From NCBI RefSeq assembly GCF_001411555.2, contig NC_049914.1, positions 14,276,798 to 14,340,797 of the forward strand: a DNA stretch of 64,000 bases, given 5' to 3'. Shown here piece after piece: positions 10,146 through 23,031 of this stretch (position 1 is its first letter; the number at the start of each line of letters is the position of its first letter). Made by a program: the position numbers and the translations under genes. This DNA is from Juglans regia. Taxonomy: Eukaryota; Streptophyta; Magnoliopsida; Fagales; Juglandaceae. The notes under the pieces are model-generated. The model made no database searches and was not told the DNA's origin. It saw nothing but the letters and a program-made list of their open reading frames with translations.

Positions 10146-11423
10146 TAGCTACAAAATGAGCATGCGCGCAAGAATCATGCACCACTAAGATCACGAAAGA
10201 AGTTTTTGTAGAGATCACATAAGGAGGGAGTAACGTTTTGAAAAAAACTTGATAGACGAATTTCTTTAGACTTTAGAAACGTCGCGAAACTTTGAAAGAA
10301 TTTCACACCTCGAGCGATTAATTAGATTTTAGTCCGTTAGCATATTTGGATCTCAATCCACTATGGTGACAAAATTGCATTTTTATTTAATTGAGGTACA
10401 TAGGAGTATAATTTTACGAGTGTGAATCAAGCCTATTCATCATGCCCTCTTACACCATTCACTATTTCATCCATTGAAACACTATTTGGCAAACCAAAAA
10501 ATGAAACCCTAAACCAAGTAATGCAAATTGGAACCCCAAATGGTTGGGGTAACCAAACCTTAAAACCTCCAAACCCTAAATGCTTGTACTCAGTTTTGAC
10601 TAAGTGTTTTCTCACTTAGTTAAGTCACTTCCACAAGAAACCAACCACTCAAGTACACACTCTTAAACCCTCATCCACTCTCTTACACCTTGGTAATTAC
10701 ATTTGACCAAGAGAAATTATATTGGAACCAGACAAACATGTATATGTAACAAGGTCTCGTGTTCATAGAAGCATGTCACGTCCAAATCAAGTCATGTTAC
10801 GCTCATGTCAAGTCATGTCACGCATGTGCAATCCATGTCACAAAGCATACATGTCAAATTATTATCATGCATGCCTATTCATACTATTGGTACTTTAGGA
10901 GCTTTGCTAAGATTTCATAAATCTCACTTGGTAGTCCCAACTATCATTCTCTCGAAATGGTAGACGATGTGTCAGGGGACAGGGAATCAAAACACAACCA
11001 GCTAACAAGGTTGAGTTGGCCACGGAGGATACTCGAGGAGCTTATGGAGTCGATCCTCTAGTTCTTGGATTACATTTTAGAGATCATTGTCGAGCGGTGT
11101 GAGCGGGTTGATTTTTAGTTTAATAGTTGTATTTTTTGTCTGTACTTATGTAGTGTTGTCTCCAGTAATGTTTTGATTTCGTATGTATTGGATATCTTTT
11201 GTATATATGAATATTTATGGAAATATGTTTATGTTTTGGGATTTAGCATCCTGGTACATTAAGTATTGCTAAAAAAATTACATGTTGCGGATACTGCATA
11301 CTGTGAGATGCATGTTAGGTGTATTGTATCCATAACTATCATGAAAGGGGTTATGTGACCTTGTGTTGCATGTCTCAATGTTTCCAGCTCCATCAAATCC
11401 CAAACGGAGTTTGGGGTTTCACA
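10146..11423 (+). repeat. Degenerate LTR-like repeat related to the solo LTR at 27.7-28.6 kb
   Basis: Colinear similarity to the solo LTR at 27,722-28,587 begins near 10,231 (GTAACG). It includes ACTATGGTGACA, TTTAATTGAGGTACATAG, GATGTGTCAGG, TGTTTTGGGATTTAGCA and CATACTGTGAGATGCATG, and ends near 11,423 in TTTCACA. A block at about 10,420-10,920, rich in CATGTCA repeats, is extra relative to the other copy. A stretch at 10,146-10,226 also recurs at about 25,597-25,668. No coding capacity is visible. Confidence 0.6.
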
Positions 11424-11439
11424 GCGGGATAGGACCGAC

Positions 11440-12195
11440 ACAGAGCTTGCTACGGTTGGCAGAAAATTTGGATGACACAGAGATTTGGTAAATATATCTG
11501 CAACTTGCTTAGTGCTAAGAATATGAGCTAAAGAGATAACACCTAGTGCAACTTGTCATGAACAAAATCAACATCAATTTCGATGTGCTTGGTTCGATGG
11601 TGGAAAATAGGATTTTTAGCCATATATAGAGCACTTATATATCATAGTGCAATGTAGGGGTAGGCAGTTTATAACCAAAATTAGTGAGTAGGTGCATAAA
11701 CCACATAAGTTCAGTTGTGGTGGTTACAAGTGCACAATACTCGGCTTCAACTGCGGAGCGGGAGATAGTGGCTTGCTTCTTGGCATCCCATGACAGTAAA
11801 TTCAGTCCCATATAAATGGCAAGTAGAACAACAATAATCTCTGAAACCAGCCTAGTTAGCATTGCAATAGCCAAATAGAGTAAAAAGAGGAATCTGAGCA
11901 AAATGCAAACCAAGGTTGAGAGTTGAGGTACTGAAATATTCTTTTCACAGCAATGAGATGGGGCTCACGAGGAGCTTGCATAAATTGACAGACAAAGTGG
12001 ACAACATATGCTATGTCTGGTCTGGTGAGCGTAAGATATAGAAGAGAGCCAACTATCGGCCTATACACCGTGGGCTCAAGGAAAGGAGAACCCTCCATAA
12101 CAGATATTTGTACTCTTGAGGCTAATGGTGGTGAGGTTTTGCACCATCCATACCGAACTTCTAAAGAAGAGAGAATAGGTAGTAGCTAGGCTAAG
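11440..12195 (-). pseudogene. Ty1/copia RT end and RNase H remnant
   Basis: Reading the minus strand from 12,195 downward gives the copia RT C-terminal block (YRPIVGSLLYLTLTRPDIAY, then VCQFMQAPREPHLIAVKRI) at about 11,920-12,070. The RNase H landmark SWDAKKQATISRSAVEAEY follows at about 11,740-11,800, then HHRTKHIEIDVDFVHDK and QVADIFTKSL-like sequence near 11,470-11,610. These parts copy the element RNA and remove the template strand. Stops and frame changes interrupt it, and no catalytic RT core, integrase or LTR pair is attached. It is a 3' fragment abutting the LTR-like repeat on its left. Confidence 0.8.
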
Positions 12196-13202
12196 TGAGG
12201 ATAAAAGTCTTAGCATCACAGACAACTTGAATTGCAAGAAAATTGTAATGATCTGATATGAAATTATTGGAGATGAAACATGGATAATTTATTGGGCTAA
12301 AGTAGGTTTACGTGGCTCTTTTGGTTAAGTCCATGAGCAATAATTATTGAGGTTAGTTTGTGATTTTAAGGCCTGTTAGGGTTAGCATATGATTTTGGGC
12401 TAATATTATGGAAAATCCAATCGAGATTGGTTGGATTATTTTGAATAGGCCACGAGCCCAAAATTTATTCAAACAGAGTGGGGAATTTGTATTGGGCTCA
12501 ATAAATGAGTTAAAGCCCATTTAATATTTTATAACCCAAGCGGGCCCTATTTAATTAGTAATGGCCCAAGAAATTATTCTAGAAGCCCAATTTATTTAAT
12601 GAGTTGGGATAATTTTGGACTTGACGAGAGGCCCATTGGAAAATTTGGAGAACTTGGCCCATAAAAAAAATTAATATATGGGCAAGCTTAAGAGATTTTT
12701 GGATTAGTTAAAATGGCCCAGCTCACTTTTTAAAAGTCACGAGACCCAAGGTTCAGTATTTGTAAACTCCACACCATAGGCATCTCCATTCCACTAGGGT
12801 TCACGGCAACACTATATATATACACGAAAAATAATGGATGCAAGAGACTTGGAGCAGGGATTGCGCATGAACGATCAACGTGGAAAATGAGACGGTGCAT
12901 TTTGCACAAACCCACCGATTCCCTCCTCCATCTCCCCTCCATTGTCTCCATCTCCTCTCCTCCATCTCCAAAGCTTCCCCAAACCTAATATGAGTTTCTG
13001 AAACCTAACCTCCACATCTCCCTCCATTCTCACTGTCCTCCATCTCCGAAGCGCAGACAAGACCTAAGATGGGTTTCTGAACCTAGAAACTCTAACCTCC
13101 ACCATCTCCCTCCCTCCTCCATGTCACGACCCAAGATGGGTTTCTAAACATTGCGAAAACGTTCGACGGCCACAAACTCCCCCTTTCATCAATCCTGTGA
13201 AG
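12196..13202. other. No gene; LTR-like and CT-rich DNA
   Basis: About 12,280-12,740 is rich in GGGCT/AGCCCA motifs, typical of plant non-coding repeats. From about 12,940 to 13,150 a unit containing AAGATGGGTTTCTGAACCT and CCTCCACATCTCCCTCC occurs about three times in diverged form, suggesting an old local duplication. Confidence 0.4.
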
Positions 13203-13205
13203 GTA

Positions 13206-13243
<38 letters not shown>
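13203..13243. repeat. (CT)n microsatellite
   Basis: CT dinucleotides interrupted once by TATC. A second CT tract of the same interrupted form is at 54,198-54,241. Confidence 0.9.
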
Positions 13244-13244
<1 letters not shown>

Positions 13245-14500
13245 AGGTTGATTTTGTTTTGTTCTTAACCAAATGGGTCAAAGTCAATTCACGTTGGGTC
13301 TAGATTATGAGTAATTTTTCCTAAATTATGAGCTACCTTGTTTGCCTATATATGTTCAATTGAATGATGGAAGTAGCAATAGTACATGAAACAAAGTATC
13401 GTAAATAATAAAACTCTTTCAGTTTATGTCATAGTTTGGGCTTCAAATATGCCAACTTGTTGTCTGGAACGAAGTATGAGCAAATCACATGCTTTGAGAA
13501 AGTATGGCACTTGTGACTTGGAAACCAATGTTTGTCATGCTTATAATTGTTGATTGAAAATCAATGTTTAACAACAAAGACATAATAATTATGGATATTA
13601 ATGGAGTGAACCTCAAGAAAGTGTTACTTCTGAAAACAAGGGTTGGCAAACTGATCTTGTGATCTCATCTCATAACACAGGTGGCTAAAGTTTTTGTGTG
13701 CTTTGAATTATTTGATGATACACCATCTATAAGTTTTGTGAGTTGAAGCATAAATATATAAGCTTTTTGTGTGCTTTGTGGTGTCTATGTTTGGAAATTT
13801 ATGAGGACAGTATAGAATCTTATGAAGAACTAGATTATTGAGTTTATAATGACTGGAAGCATGCGTAATGAACATGACCATGAGTGTCTGTAGAGTAAAT
13901 TCACTATGAGCATCCCAATGTTTAGTGCAAACCCAATTGGTGGATAGAATTACATAATCGATGCATTTAAACTTTAAGTCCTCTTGTGCCAATAAATGAA
14001 TAAACACAGCCCTGCCATGACTATCATAGCTTCATAGCAATCACAAATGTAAATTTATTATATTTACTCTTTCTCAACTATGACAACTACTGAGAGAAAC
14101 GACCTAAAAATGGGAAGTTCTACAACAATTGTATCCAAAGGAATCTTTTTTGTGAAAAGTAAAAGGAATGATAGATGAGTGTAGTTGCTCTCATTGAATC
14201 TTTATGAGACAAGTAATAAGGAAACTAATAAATAAGTGCAGTTGCTCTCAAGACATATTCCAAATCAACTTCCTTTGAGGCAAAAATATAGGTTAAGGAA
14301 GCAAAGGATAACTTTTTTATATACAAATAGAAGACACCCAACAATGATTTAACTAAATGTTTAGGCTCTACACCTAATGGCTGACCATTCAATAGGGATA
14401 TCATGGTTCCATTGTTGTCTAACAAGTAAGCTTATTTGAAGAACTAGATTACTGAGTTTATAATGAACGCTTCTTTAAGTCTATTCTTGCAATGCCTTGT
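13244..14500. other. No gene recognised
   Basis: AT-rich sequence with a few open frames of 60-100 codons on the minus strand (for example 13,708-14,007). They show no known domains, and I see no splice-bounded exons in them. Part of it may be upstream sequence of the GRF zinc-finger pseudogene that follows. Confidence 0.4.
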
Positions 14501-14514
14501 GACAGGTTTTGATC

Positions 14515-14967
14515 CAACGTGCATGTGCAATGAGAAAGCTCCACTTAGAATATCAAATATGCCAAGAAATCCAGGATGATCATTCTTTGGGTGTCCAAAG
14601 TACAATACCATGTTATAACATATTCTCTATCTTGATCTTTACGTTTCATGGGTTTGTACAAAATTTTTATATCTTAACATATTCCTTCATGCATAATCAG
14701 AGATGACCACACTACAACTATTTTAAATGGGCATATAGCAATGAAGACAGAGAACAAGAACTAGTAAAAATAAAAGCTGACTTGCATTGGAAGGAGGAAG
14801 GGCTTCAGAAAAGAGGGGAAAAAATTGTGAAGATGGAGTTGGAAGTCCACAACAAAGAAGCTGAAATTGGAAGACAACAAGCAAACATCCGGCGTGAACG
14901 CACACTACTTCGTGCCTATAGGGTTATTACCATATTAATAACCATGTACCTCATACAATCAAAATGA
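14515..14967 (+). pseudogene. GRF-type zinc-finger protein, pseudogene
   Basis: Exon 1 (about 14,518-14,605) reads CMCNEKAPLRISNMPRNPG, then SFFGCPKYN after an in-frame TGA where the family has Arg. This is the first half of a GRF zinc finger (CxC, NPGR, FFGC). A presumed intron of about 95 bp ends at CAG (14,700). Exon 2 supplies HYNYFKWA, the end of the finger, then a charged coiled coil (KIKADLHWKEEGLQKRGEK, EIGRQQANIRRE). It ends with a short hydrophobic segment (VITILITMYLIQSK) and a stop at 14,967, which may anchor the protein in a membrane. A second nonsense codon lies just after the splice acceptor. GRF fingers bind nucleic acid, and the plant small GRF/coiled-coil/TM proteins have no settled function. 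Two nonsense codons make it a pseudogene. Confidence 0.7.
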
Positions 14968-15639
14968 AGCCCTACTTAATGGGAACTTGATACATTGTAT
15001 TTTAGAGATTATTTGGAATGTTGTGTATTATATAACTATTTGTTGTGTACTATGAGTATGTGTCATTGGACACAGGCTGATTTGTAGAACCACAAAAAAG
15101 CTTCTTCATTTGTAGAAACTGATAAATCTTATATAACAAAATATTTATCATCTTTTTTACAATCACTTACAATTCACATATTGCAATCACTCACTCACAT
15201 GTTGTTTACAATCACAATACCAAAAAAGAAAATATACTAAATAGATCTCGAAATCATAAACCAAAATCTCCAAAATCTGGGTATGCTCCATCCTCATTAT
15301 CCAGCCGTGTTCCATCCACCCCAAGATGCATTTGTGAAGATAATATAACAAAGTTTAGCAGTTATAAACTAGAGATGAAACGAAATCAAGTACCACAATA
15401 TGAAGTAGAGATGAAATAAAATGGAATCATTAAGTACACTTTCTTGAGTCGCAATCACTAGTTCGCCAAACTAGGTTCCATTAGAGTCAAAAACCTCAAG
15501 GATGTTTCCACATGGCTAATACCAAAAAATAGATGAAAATAACCCGATTGCACAGAATAATTTTAAAAATTCAAATAAAAATATAATATAATTTAAATAT
15601 GAAGAGTTTGTAAACTTGAATGGGAACACTCTCTTGTGT
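14968..15639. other. No gene recognised
   Basis: AT-rich. It may include the 3' flank of the GRF pseudogene on the left and the 3' exons of the FAR1-like pseudogene on the right (minus strand). No confident exon was placed. Confidence 0.35.
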
Positions 15640-15779
15640 CTCAACTATTGCCTTGCCAAATAAAATCTCTATGTGTCAAAAAATTCTGTATCTCCTCCAC
15701 CCAACTACGAATAAAAAACAAAACCATGTTACATTTAAAAAACAACGAAACAAAATCTAGCGAAAAAAGTTAAGGATTA

Positions 15780-17828
15780 CTTACCTGTCTACGCTTTCCC
15801 TTTTGCGTAGTCCTCTTGTATTGGCCTTGCACACTTTCTCCATTATGGAAGCTTTCCTCATAAATGGTGGTCTACCTTTGCTTCTCACAAAAATGGGACT
15901 GAGTACTTTCTTTGAACTCGTACCTACAGTTGTATCTACAGTTGGAACTATAATATTGGAACAATTTTGGATTGGCGACTTGTTGGTGGGATAAACCTCG
16001 TTCATCACATGAAGCTATATTACTTGCGACGCCACTACATATCTTCATTATATGTAAATATTTACTCACGTCTGACCTCGCATCAACTTCATCATAACTG
16101 CTACTTATCAGGGTGTATTTTCTTTTTATGTCATTCATCCATCAGTCCAATATGTACTTCTTAGGCAGCGAGCGAACTCGGTTAGCCTTCAAAGTGGCAA
16201 ATACATGTCTACACAATTTACCTCTCATCTCAAAAAATCTGCATGAACACTTCACCTCGCATTCAGCCTCATTAAAGTACACAGAGTAGGTAACTTCCTT
16301 GATGAAACCATCAAGGTGGACTTCATCTTCTACATGGTACGTTGCAATTACACTATCCTTTTGTTGTAAAATTGGAAGACAACCAAACATCCCCATTACT
16401 TCTTGCGAAACTTCTCTAAATTTAGAGTTTGTGTACAATTCCTGAAATATCTTCTCGAATGGAGAGATAGACTCTTTTAAGTTTGTCCTAGTATAAACAT
16501 ACCCGTTGAAAAAAGCATTCATGCTCTCGCTTTATCGGGTTGTACTTATTTCAGCCCAGGAAAAATCTTTAAGGAATACCGGTGCCTAATAAGTACGCTC
16601 TGTGTATAAGGATTGCAACCAGACATTCTCTTGCAAGTTCTATGTTGTAATTAACACATCCCAACATTTCTCAAACTCCTCAATGGTTTCTGAGTCATAC
16701 ACACACATGAGCAAATGACTTTTCAACCCAGTTTTGTATGCACTATGGGAACCCAACTTCTTAGATACTTTTTTTAATATGTGCCATAAGCAAAATCTAT
16801 GTCGGTTATTTAGAAAGACAACAGCAATGACATTTTTCATTGTTCTATCTTGATATGTGATAATAGCCTTCGAAACGTTACCATCCATACAAATCAACCA
16901 AGTCTCAAATAACCATGTAAACGTTTCAGTATCCTCACTAGAAATCAATCCTACGCCCAAAAGGATTGATTGGCCATAATGGTTTACACCCACAAATGCT
17001 GCAAAGGGCATCTACACCTGTTTGTCAAATATGTGGTGTCGAATGTAACGACATCACCAAAATATTTATAGGCTGGCCTACTTTGTGTGTCTGCTCAAAA
17101 AATATTGCTCAACTTGTCGTCATCATCCAAATCCATTAGGGCAAAAAATCCATCATGCTTGTGTTGCATCCTAGCAAAATACTCACGAAAGGCTCCAGCG
17201 CCACCTTTCCCAACTCGAATGTAACGGGTCTTGTCAATGAAATTACAATGGTCTTTCTCTATGAATGGCAAGTTTTCATACTCACCCGTTCCTTGCACAA
17301 GAGAGGAAAAACTCATATTCATTTGAATCCTTGCTTGATTATTTGTATCTAAGACTCTCTTTACAGACTCGCTCACTTCTTATTGCAGCGAAAAAACCTT
17401 AATTTATGAGGACTTAGGCCATAATTGTGCTCATTGTGCACACTCAACACTTTCAACATCCCATCAACAAACGTATCATTTATCTTTGCCTTACATTTTG
17501 TTTTCTATGTTGAATATGGCCTCGTGACATCTGACGTCCAGTTTCATGCCTTCCCTCCACGGGCACAACCAAGTGTAACATATCTGAGAGTCTCATCATT
17601 ATACCCCTTACTACTTCGCATATTTATCCCGAAATTGCATTGTTTTACATATTTCTTATAATAAGATTGCAATTCTTCTTAGGATTTAAACATCATCCCC
17701 AACTTGGGCTCCTCGATGCTATCATCCGCCTCAGTATGCACTGTATTAAGTGTCCCGGACTCATTGTCATCTTTAGATTCAACAGTAGGAGGTTTTATCA
17801 GAGATGCTTGCTCCTTCCCTTTCTTCAT
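15780..17828 (-). pseudogene. FAR1/FHY3-like (MULE-derived) protein, pseudogene
   Basis: FAR1-related proteins are transcription factors domesticated from MULE transposases. The minus strand shows all three parts in order. A start ATG at 17,828 leads into an acidic N-terminus. The FAR1 DNA-binding domain covers about 17,420-17,700 (GMMFKS, SYYKKYVKQCNFGINMRSSK, VTLGCARGGKA). The MULE transposase core covers about 16,640-17,380 (GAGAFREYFARMQ, FFALMDLDDDDKL, GVGLISSEDTETFTWLFETW). The SWIM zinc finger CSCRFFEMRGKLCRH lies at 16,195-16,245. The C-terminal block (KVLSPIFVRSKGRPP) ends at a canonical donor GTAAGT at 15,784, so more exons should follow downstream. In-frame TAA, TGA and TAG in the DNA-binding domain plus later frame changes make it inactive. 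No flanking MULE terminal repeats were found, so a cellular paralogue or a transposon are both possible. Confidence 0.85.
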
Positions 17829-20430
17829 CTATCTAGAGAATAGTTATGATTTTATAACATTAAAAATCATATTAAACCAACCAAAAAAAAATCAAAAGAA
17901 AAAATAGTACTAGGAATAACAAGAAATATTTTAAGTTTGATTGCAAGATAGTGGTGGCACTAATTTGATGTGTGTGGTTGTGCTAGAGTTTTTCTCATGG
18001 TGGCACTCCAAGCATTCGGCCTAGAGGCCCTTGGTTAGATGGTGGTCGTGTTTTCCCTTGACCTTGGCTAGGTCTTGGGCGTGTACGTGTGTGTAGGGCA
18101 TGGATGAGATATGGTTGTTATGCATCATGGCTGAGATCCCTAGGAAACGAGATGAAGACTACCATTCCTAGTTTCGGCCTTCCCCATCACCCCTTGTGTT
18201 CGTGCATGTGTGCGTGGATAGTGGGAGTTAGGATGGTATTGTGCGGCTCCTCCCTTAAAAGACATGGCTCCTAGCTTCTTTCCTTGCTTGTGGTTGGAGA
18301 GGTGAGAGAAAGGAATGGTGTTTGTTTGGAGATAGTGAAAGAATGTGAGAAAGTGAAGAGGGAAAGCTTTCCTTGGTTGGTCGTATATGAGAGGGTGGAG
18401 AGGAAGAAAGTGTAGAGAAAATCGAAATGGCATCCAAAGGTAAGGACCCTTGGACATTGACCTCTTCCCTTTTTAAAGCTCTCCAACTTCCAAGTCCCAT
18501 CTCCCTATGTCATAGAGAAGCTCAAAGGGTGGTCTTGCGCGATTGCCATGTGTCACCTCTTCTAGCTTAAGCCCAAATTCCTCCCCCTCTTCCCCATCAT
18601 TTGCTACATGTTGGGAACCTCAAAGGTCTCTCTGAAAATAGGACAAATATCATGGCTCCCACTAAAATTCTCTAGAAGCCCTTTGGACATGACTCACATA
18701 TGGACTAGGTTCGATGAACCTTCTTGGGCGTGTATGTCCTTTTTCTCAACCCTAAATCTTCCTTGGATAATGGGCATGTGCATGCTCGCCAAATGGCATG
18801 TGGCATGTGGGTGGTTCTAGCTCTAGCCGTCCACTCCTTTTCCTTCTTCCCACAAAGATCCTTCTAGAGCCTTGGTGATTGTGTGCATGTGTTTTCCCTA
18901 TGCGTCCCTTTCTTTTCCCCATGTGTCTCTCCTTGAAACTCTAAGTGTGTGACAAGTGGCATGAGAGAGAAAAAGGGTGTGTAGTGGACGAGACCCCTAG
19001 GAACTAGGGTTTGCTTCATTCCATGCGCCCTTTCCTCTTACCAATCATTACTTCCCTCTAGAAAAACTCCATCCCAAGTACATGCATGACACTTGGCAAA
19101 AATGTTGGTTGGTCTTTCTTAGATGGGTGTGGTACACCCCTTAGCCTAACTCTAGGAGCTTCTTGGAAATGTGTGCCTAAGCCATTTGGCATCCCCCATG
19201 TGCCACTTCCCTATGCCATCTTCTAGAAATCCTCTTACCCCTCAACATGTGTGGCAAGTGTCAAACAGTTGGTTAGCTTGTCATGGTTGGCGTGTAACCC
19301 TCATGGCCGAAACTTTAAGGATCTTCTTGGGGTTCTGTGCCTCTATTTTGTAGTGGCTCTAAGTGTCTCTTCCCCTTCCTAATCATTACTCAAAGCTTTG
19401 GAAATTGCCAGTCTTATGGCAAGCGTGTGGGGCTTTTGGGTTAGTGAAACCCTAAAGTCTCTCACCCCCTTTTGCCCTAAATCACAGCTATCTTCATGGT
19501 GTCTCATGGGTAGGATGTGCATGTGTGACAAGAGGCTGGCAGTTGGTGAGTTGGGCATGTGCCCCAAGTCTCACTAGGGTTTCAAACCCTAATCAAAAGT
19601 GGTGGCTGAATTATATGGGCCTTTTTGGGCCTCCTTGTGGGCTTGGACATCCAAAACCGAAACAAAATAATCAAATGGATGAATCTCAATACTTCTAAGT
19701 ATTATACACCTCTTACTTGGCTAAGTTCGAGTTGTCACATTAATTGCATGTGGAAGTGATTAATCTAAGTGATTAAATACTTAATTAAAACTGAGTGGTT
19801 TAGGGTTTAGAAACCAAGTTCATAGTTTTGGCCAACTCATGGGATTTAGGGTTTTGGTTGAATTCCAATGGTTTGGAGTTTCATTAGGGTTGAAATCCTC
19901 TATTGGTTGGTCAAAATAGTGTTTGGCATAGGTGGTATGATCACATGGCTTGATTTACCTTTCATTCCATCACACTTCATTCTCCATGTGACAAGTGTCC
20001 TAACACTGTTTATATGAGTGGCTAGGATTGTGCCATGTGTCCAACTAAAAGTAATCCTTGTAATTCTAAGTGGATTTAGACATTCTACATGACAATTTAA
20101 TAACTGTTTGAACCAATATTCTGAGTGTTACTATTCATTAAAAAAATTGCGAAATTTATTATTTCGCCATAAAATCCTAAATAATCACACGAGTCTAGTG
20201 ATGTAATTTATTTCGCGAAATTCGACTTCTAAGTATCTTAATTAAATAAACAGCACTCTTGATTAATATTCATCTGGGAAACATAACATTGTATCGTAAA
20301 ATTCTAAATATTCACCCGAAGCTAATGGTACAATTTGTTTTGGCAACTTATACCCCTTAGTGCCTTAAATAAATAGCAAGACACCTCTATCACCCTAGGG
20401 GGTTGGGATCCGACTATGCTAATAGGCTAA
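17829..20430. repeat. Diverged repeat array, LTR-like; no gene
   Basis: From about 18,480 to 19,620 a poorly conserved unit of roughly 150-250 bp recurs. It contains GTGTGACAAGTGGCATG-like, CTTCTAGAA-like and AACCCTAG-like motifs. The same motifs recur at 44,100-44,900. From about 20,150 to 20,430 the sequence read on the minus strand is similar to the first part of the solo LTR at 27.7 kb (AGTCGGATCCCAA, TTTAAGGCAC). Open frames of 60-105 codons here show no domain and are attributed to composition. Confidence 0.5.
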
Positions 20431-20435
20431 GGATA

Positions 20436-20664
20436 CGTTTGGATGCTGAAATGATTCAAATGATCTAAGTTGATCTATGAATAGTAGTGTTTTGTAGGTC
20501 CCATTAAGATGTGCTTGAATGTAAATAGGTCGAGACACATGTTTGAATGTATGAAGTAGATTGAGATGGGTTTAACCTTTTTATGAGAATTTGAAAAATA
20601 GTGGGTCCCATCAATGATTGATTTAAGATGAGTTGAGTTAATTTCAATAACCAAACACACCCTA
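20436..20664. mobile_element. MITE (GTTTGGAT / AACCAAAC ends)
   Basis: Ends TAAGGATACGTTTGGATGC and AACCAAACACACCCTA are imperfect inverted repeats. The body contains GATGAGTTGAG and GTGGGTCCCATCA, shared in style with the elements at 28,976-29,205 and 47,675-48,080. It is non-coding, and a TSD could not be fixed. Ends of this type are common in plant hAT-like MITEs. Confidence 0.5.
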
Positions 20665-20779
20665 AAACCTAATCGGTCGTTTGATTTGTGAAATTTTTTC
20701 GGGATTTCACTATGTTCCTAAGGTCAAAGAAATTTCAATAATTGAATTTCTTGTTGGGTCGTTATAACATCTCACATGC

Positions 20780-21670
20780 AAGAAAACATGTTACAAAATA
20801 GTGTCATTCATCTGCTTGGTTTTCTTTTGTAAAAAAGAAACTACACCATTATTTGAATTTGCATTGTCAAGAGTCATTGTAAGTATTTCTAGCTGGCCCC
20901 AATCAATCACGTACATCTCTATGGCCTTACCAAGTGTATTATGATTTTTAACTAAACAAAAAGAGGATCTTGTGTAATTTCCAATCATCATCAATAAAAT
21001 GTGTCGTTAGACACATGTAGTTGAGGTTTTGCACAGATGTCCATATATATGTAACAAGGGAAATTTGTTGCCCTTGAAGAGCACTTCTCAGCTTATGTTT
21101 TTACCTCAAATTCACACTAACAATCCTTGGCAACCGTAACACGAGATGGGATCCCTACCCACTTATGTTGAACAACAAGCATAAATCGTTTAAAACCCTT
21201 TCCTTCAACAAACCTAAATGACAACTCATCAAAAATAATCACTTATGTTAGGGCTTCTCTACAAGCCTCAACACTAAAGGCTATAGGGACAAGCTCCCCA
21301 CAACTACTTCCTCCATCCTTGGCCTTCCGATCTAAGGTAGTTTGGTACTTATCCGTCTTATTGAATGAACATTTCTTACATTAATGTTCAATGTGATAGT
21401 TCATGGGTTTGGTATCATTCACCTTCATCTCACATGCATAATCGGCACCACAGTAATTGCATGCAACTCTAGGTTTAGTTGGATCACATTTTGGTATTAT
21501 TGTGAAATGATCTCAAACCATTGACCTAATTCTACTCACACCACTAGGTCTACTACTACTTGATTTAATACTCACATGAGTGGGAGTGGAGGAATGCCTT
21601 GTCCTTATGTTGAATCTTTAGCATTGTCTACAATAGAGTCTTCCGCTTGTGTTTCTTTTGAAGTGTCCAT
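20780..21670 (-). pseudogene. hAT transposase with BED zinc finger, pseudogene
   Basis: From an ATG at 21,670 the minus strand gives a Ser-rich N-terminus. A BED finger follows at about 21,400-21,520 (DHFTIIPKCDPTKPRVACNY, CGADYACEM, HIEH). Next comes the conserved hAT block FDELSFRFVEGKGFKRF and IPSRVTVAKDC at about 21,150-21,240. The start of the RNase H-like catalytic core follows (LTMTLDNANSNNGVVSFLQKK) at about 20,800-20,890, whose Asp matches a catalytic position in the family. Many stops and frame changes occur, and the C-terminal half with the dimerisation domain is absent. The type is the RICESLEEPER-like hAT group. No terminal repeats were identified. Confidence 0.82.
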
Positions 21671-23025
21671 CTAGAAAATAATCAATTAGAAATTTACATA
21701 AGTTAGATTAATATACTACTAATTACTAATTACTAACAACAAAAATTAACAAATACTAACAACAAATAACTCACTTAACATAATTCATATTAACAATAAA
21801 CAGTGGCATACTACTAATTACTATGGTGTTAACATAATTCACTTAACAATTACATGCTTCAAATATTAGTTACCAAGTACTATATCATTATATGTGTAGA
21901 GTAGTAGTTAAAATGGCATATGTTTTGTTCACAAAAAAATAAAGAAAAAAAAAACATTCTGATTAGGTGGATTTGGTACCTTAGATGCGGCGGAGGGGCT
22001 GGGACTTAGAGATGTAGAAATGGATACTTCTATGAAATTAGGGCCAAAAGAAATAGAAGAATACAAAGAGAGGTGGAGATCAAGCAAGAACATGGCCAAA
22101 GTTGTGTGATTAAATCACTTGGGTCAAAATTTCAAAATTCAAGTTTTTTGGAATTTTTTTTCCAAGGAACAACATCAATCGGGATTTCGTACCTTAAATG
22201 CAGTGGCAGCATGCGATGGAGGGGTTAGAAGCTACAACGGGAACATGTTAGGCTCTATGGTTTGTACCAAGCAAAGAGTAGGAGAATGAGAGATTGAGTG
22301 AAGGGGAGGCTCGTTACATCACGGGGCATGTGTTCAAACGGCACCGTTTCAATTGAAAATAAAGCTAAACGACACCGTTTCAATACACGGGTAATTAAAA
22401 AAAAAATGAGTTGCGTGAAATATCGCCATTTTATGTAAACCAACTCTTAGTTTTTATATGTAATAAGATCTAAATGGTGTCATTTTCATATGAGTTAGGA
22501 ACATTTTTTCCTATTCTATTTTTGGCAGATATATTAATACAAAAATTATTTAAATTAGTACAATTAAAATTAAATAAGCTCTTTAATATGGATTATGTAA
22601 ATAAATCATTTTAAAAATAATGAATTTTAATAGAATTACGATATTACTAGTTACTAACTTAGTACTCAAGACTCAATAGTATGTAAATGTATTATGATAT
22701 TTAATGCATAATGGCCTATATTTTGACATTTTATATATGGTTAATGAATAATTATCATTGATCATAGATACTTCATAATTACTTGCAACTTAATTTAGTA
22801 TCTGACAACAAATTTACCTAATTACTTTAATTAGGTGTAGATAGTAGAGTATGTATCATTGCATATAATATTATGATTTATCATGATTCATGTAATATAT
22901 TAGTTAATTGATGGCATATTAGTAATTGTATATTTAACATTTTATATTGTTAATAGTGATAGGCTAGATGAAAACTACATAATTAACTATAAACTTATAC
23001 AACTATTATATAAGATCATATAATA
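21671..23025. other. No gene; AT-rich flank
   Basis: Two short similar blocks (GGATTTGGTACCTTAGATGC near 21,968 and GGGATTTCGTACCTTAAATG near 22,180) may be a local duplication upstream of the hAT gene. The near-palindrome ACGGCACCGTTTCAA / ACGACACCGTTTCAA occurs twice at 22,338-22,382. The remainder to 23,025 is very AT-rich with no exon-like sequence. Confidence 0.4.
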
Positions 23026-23031
23026 GTTCAG

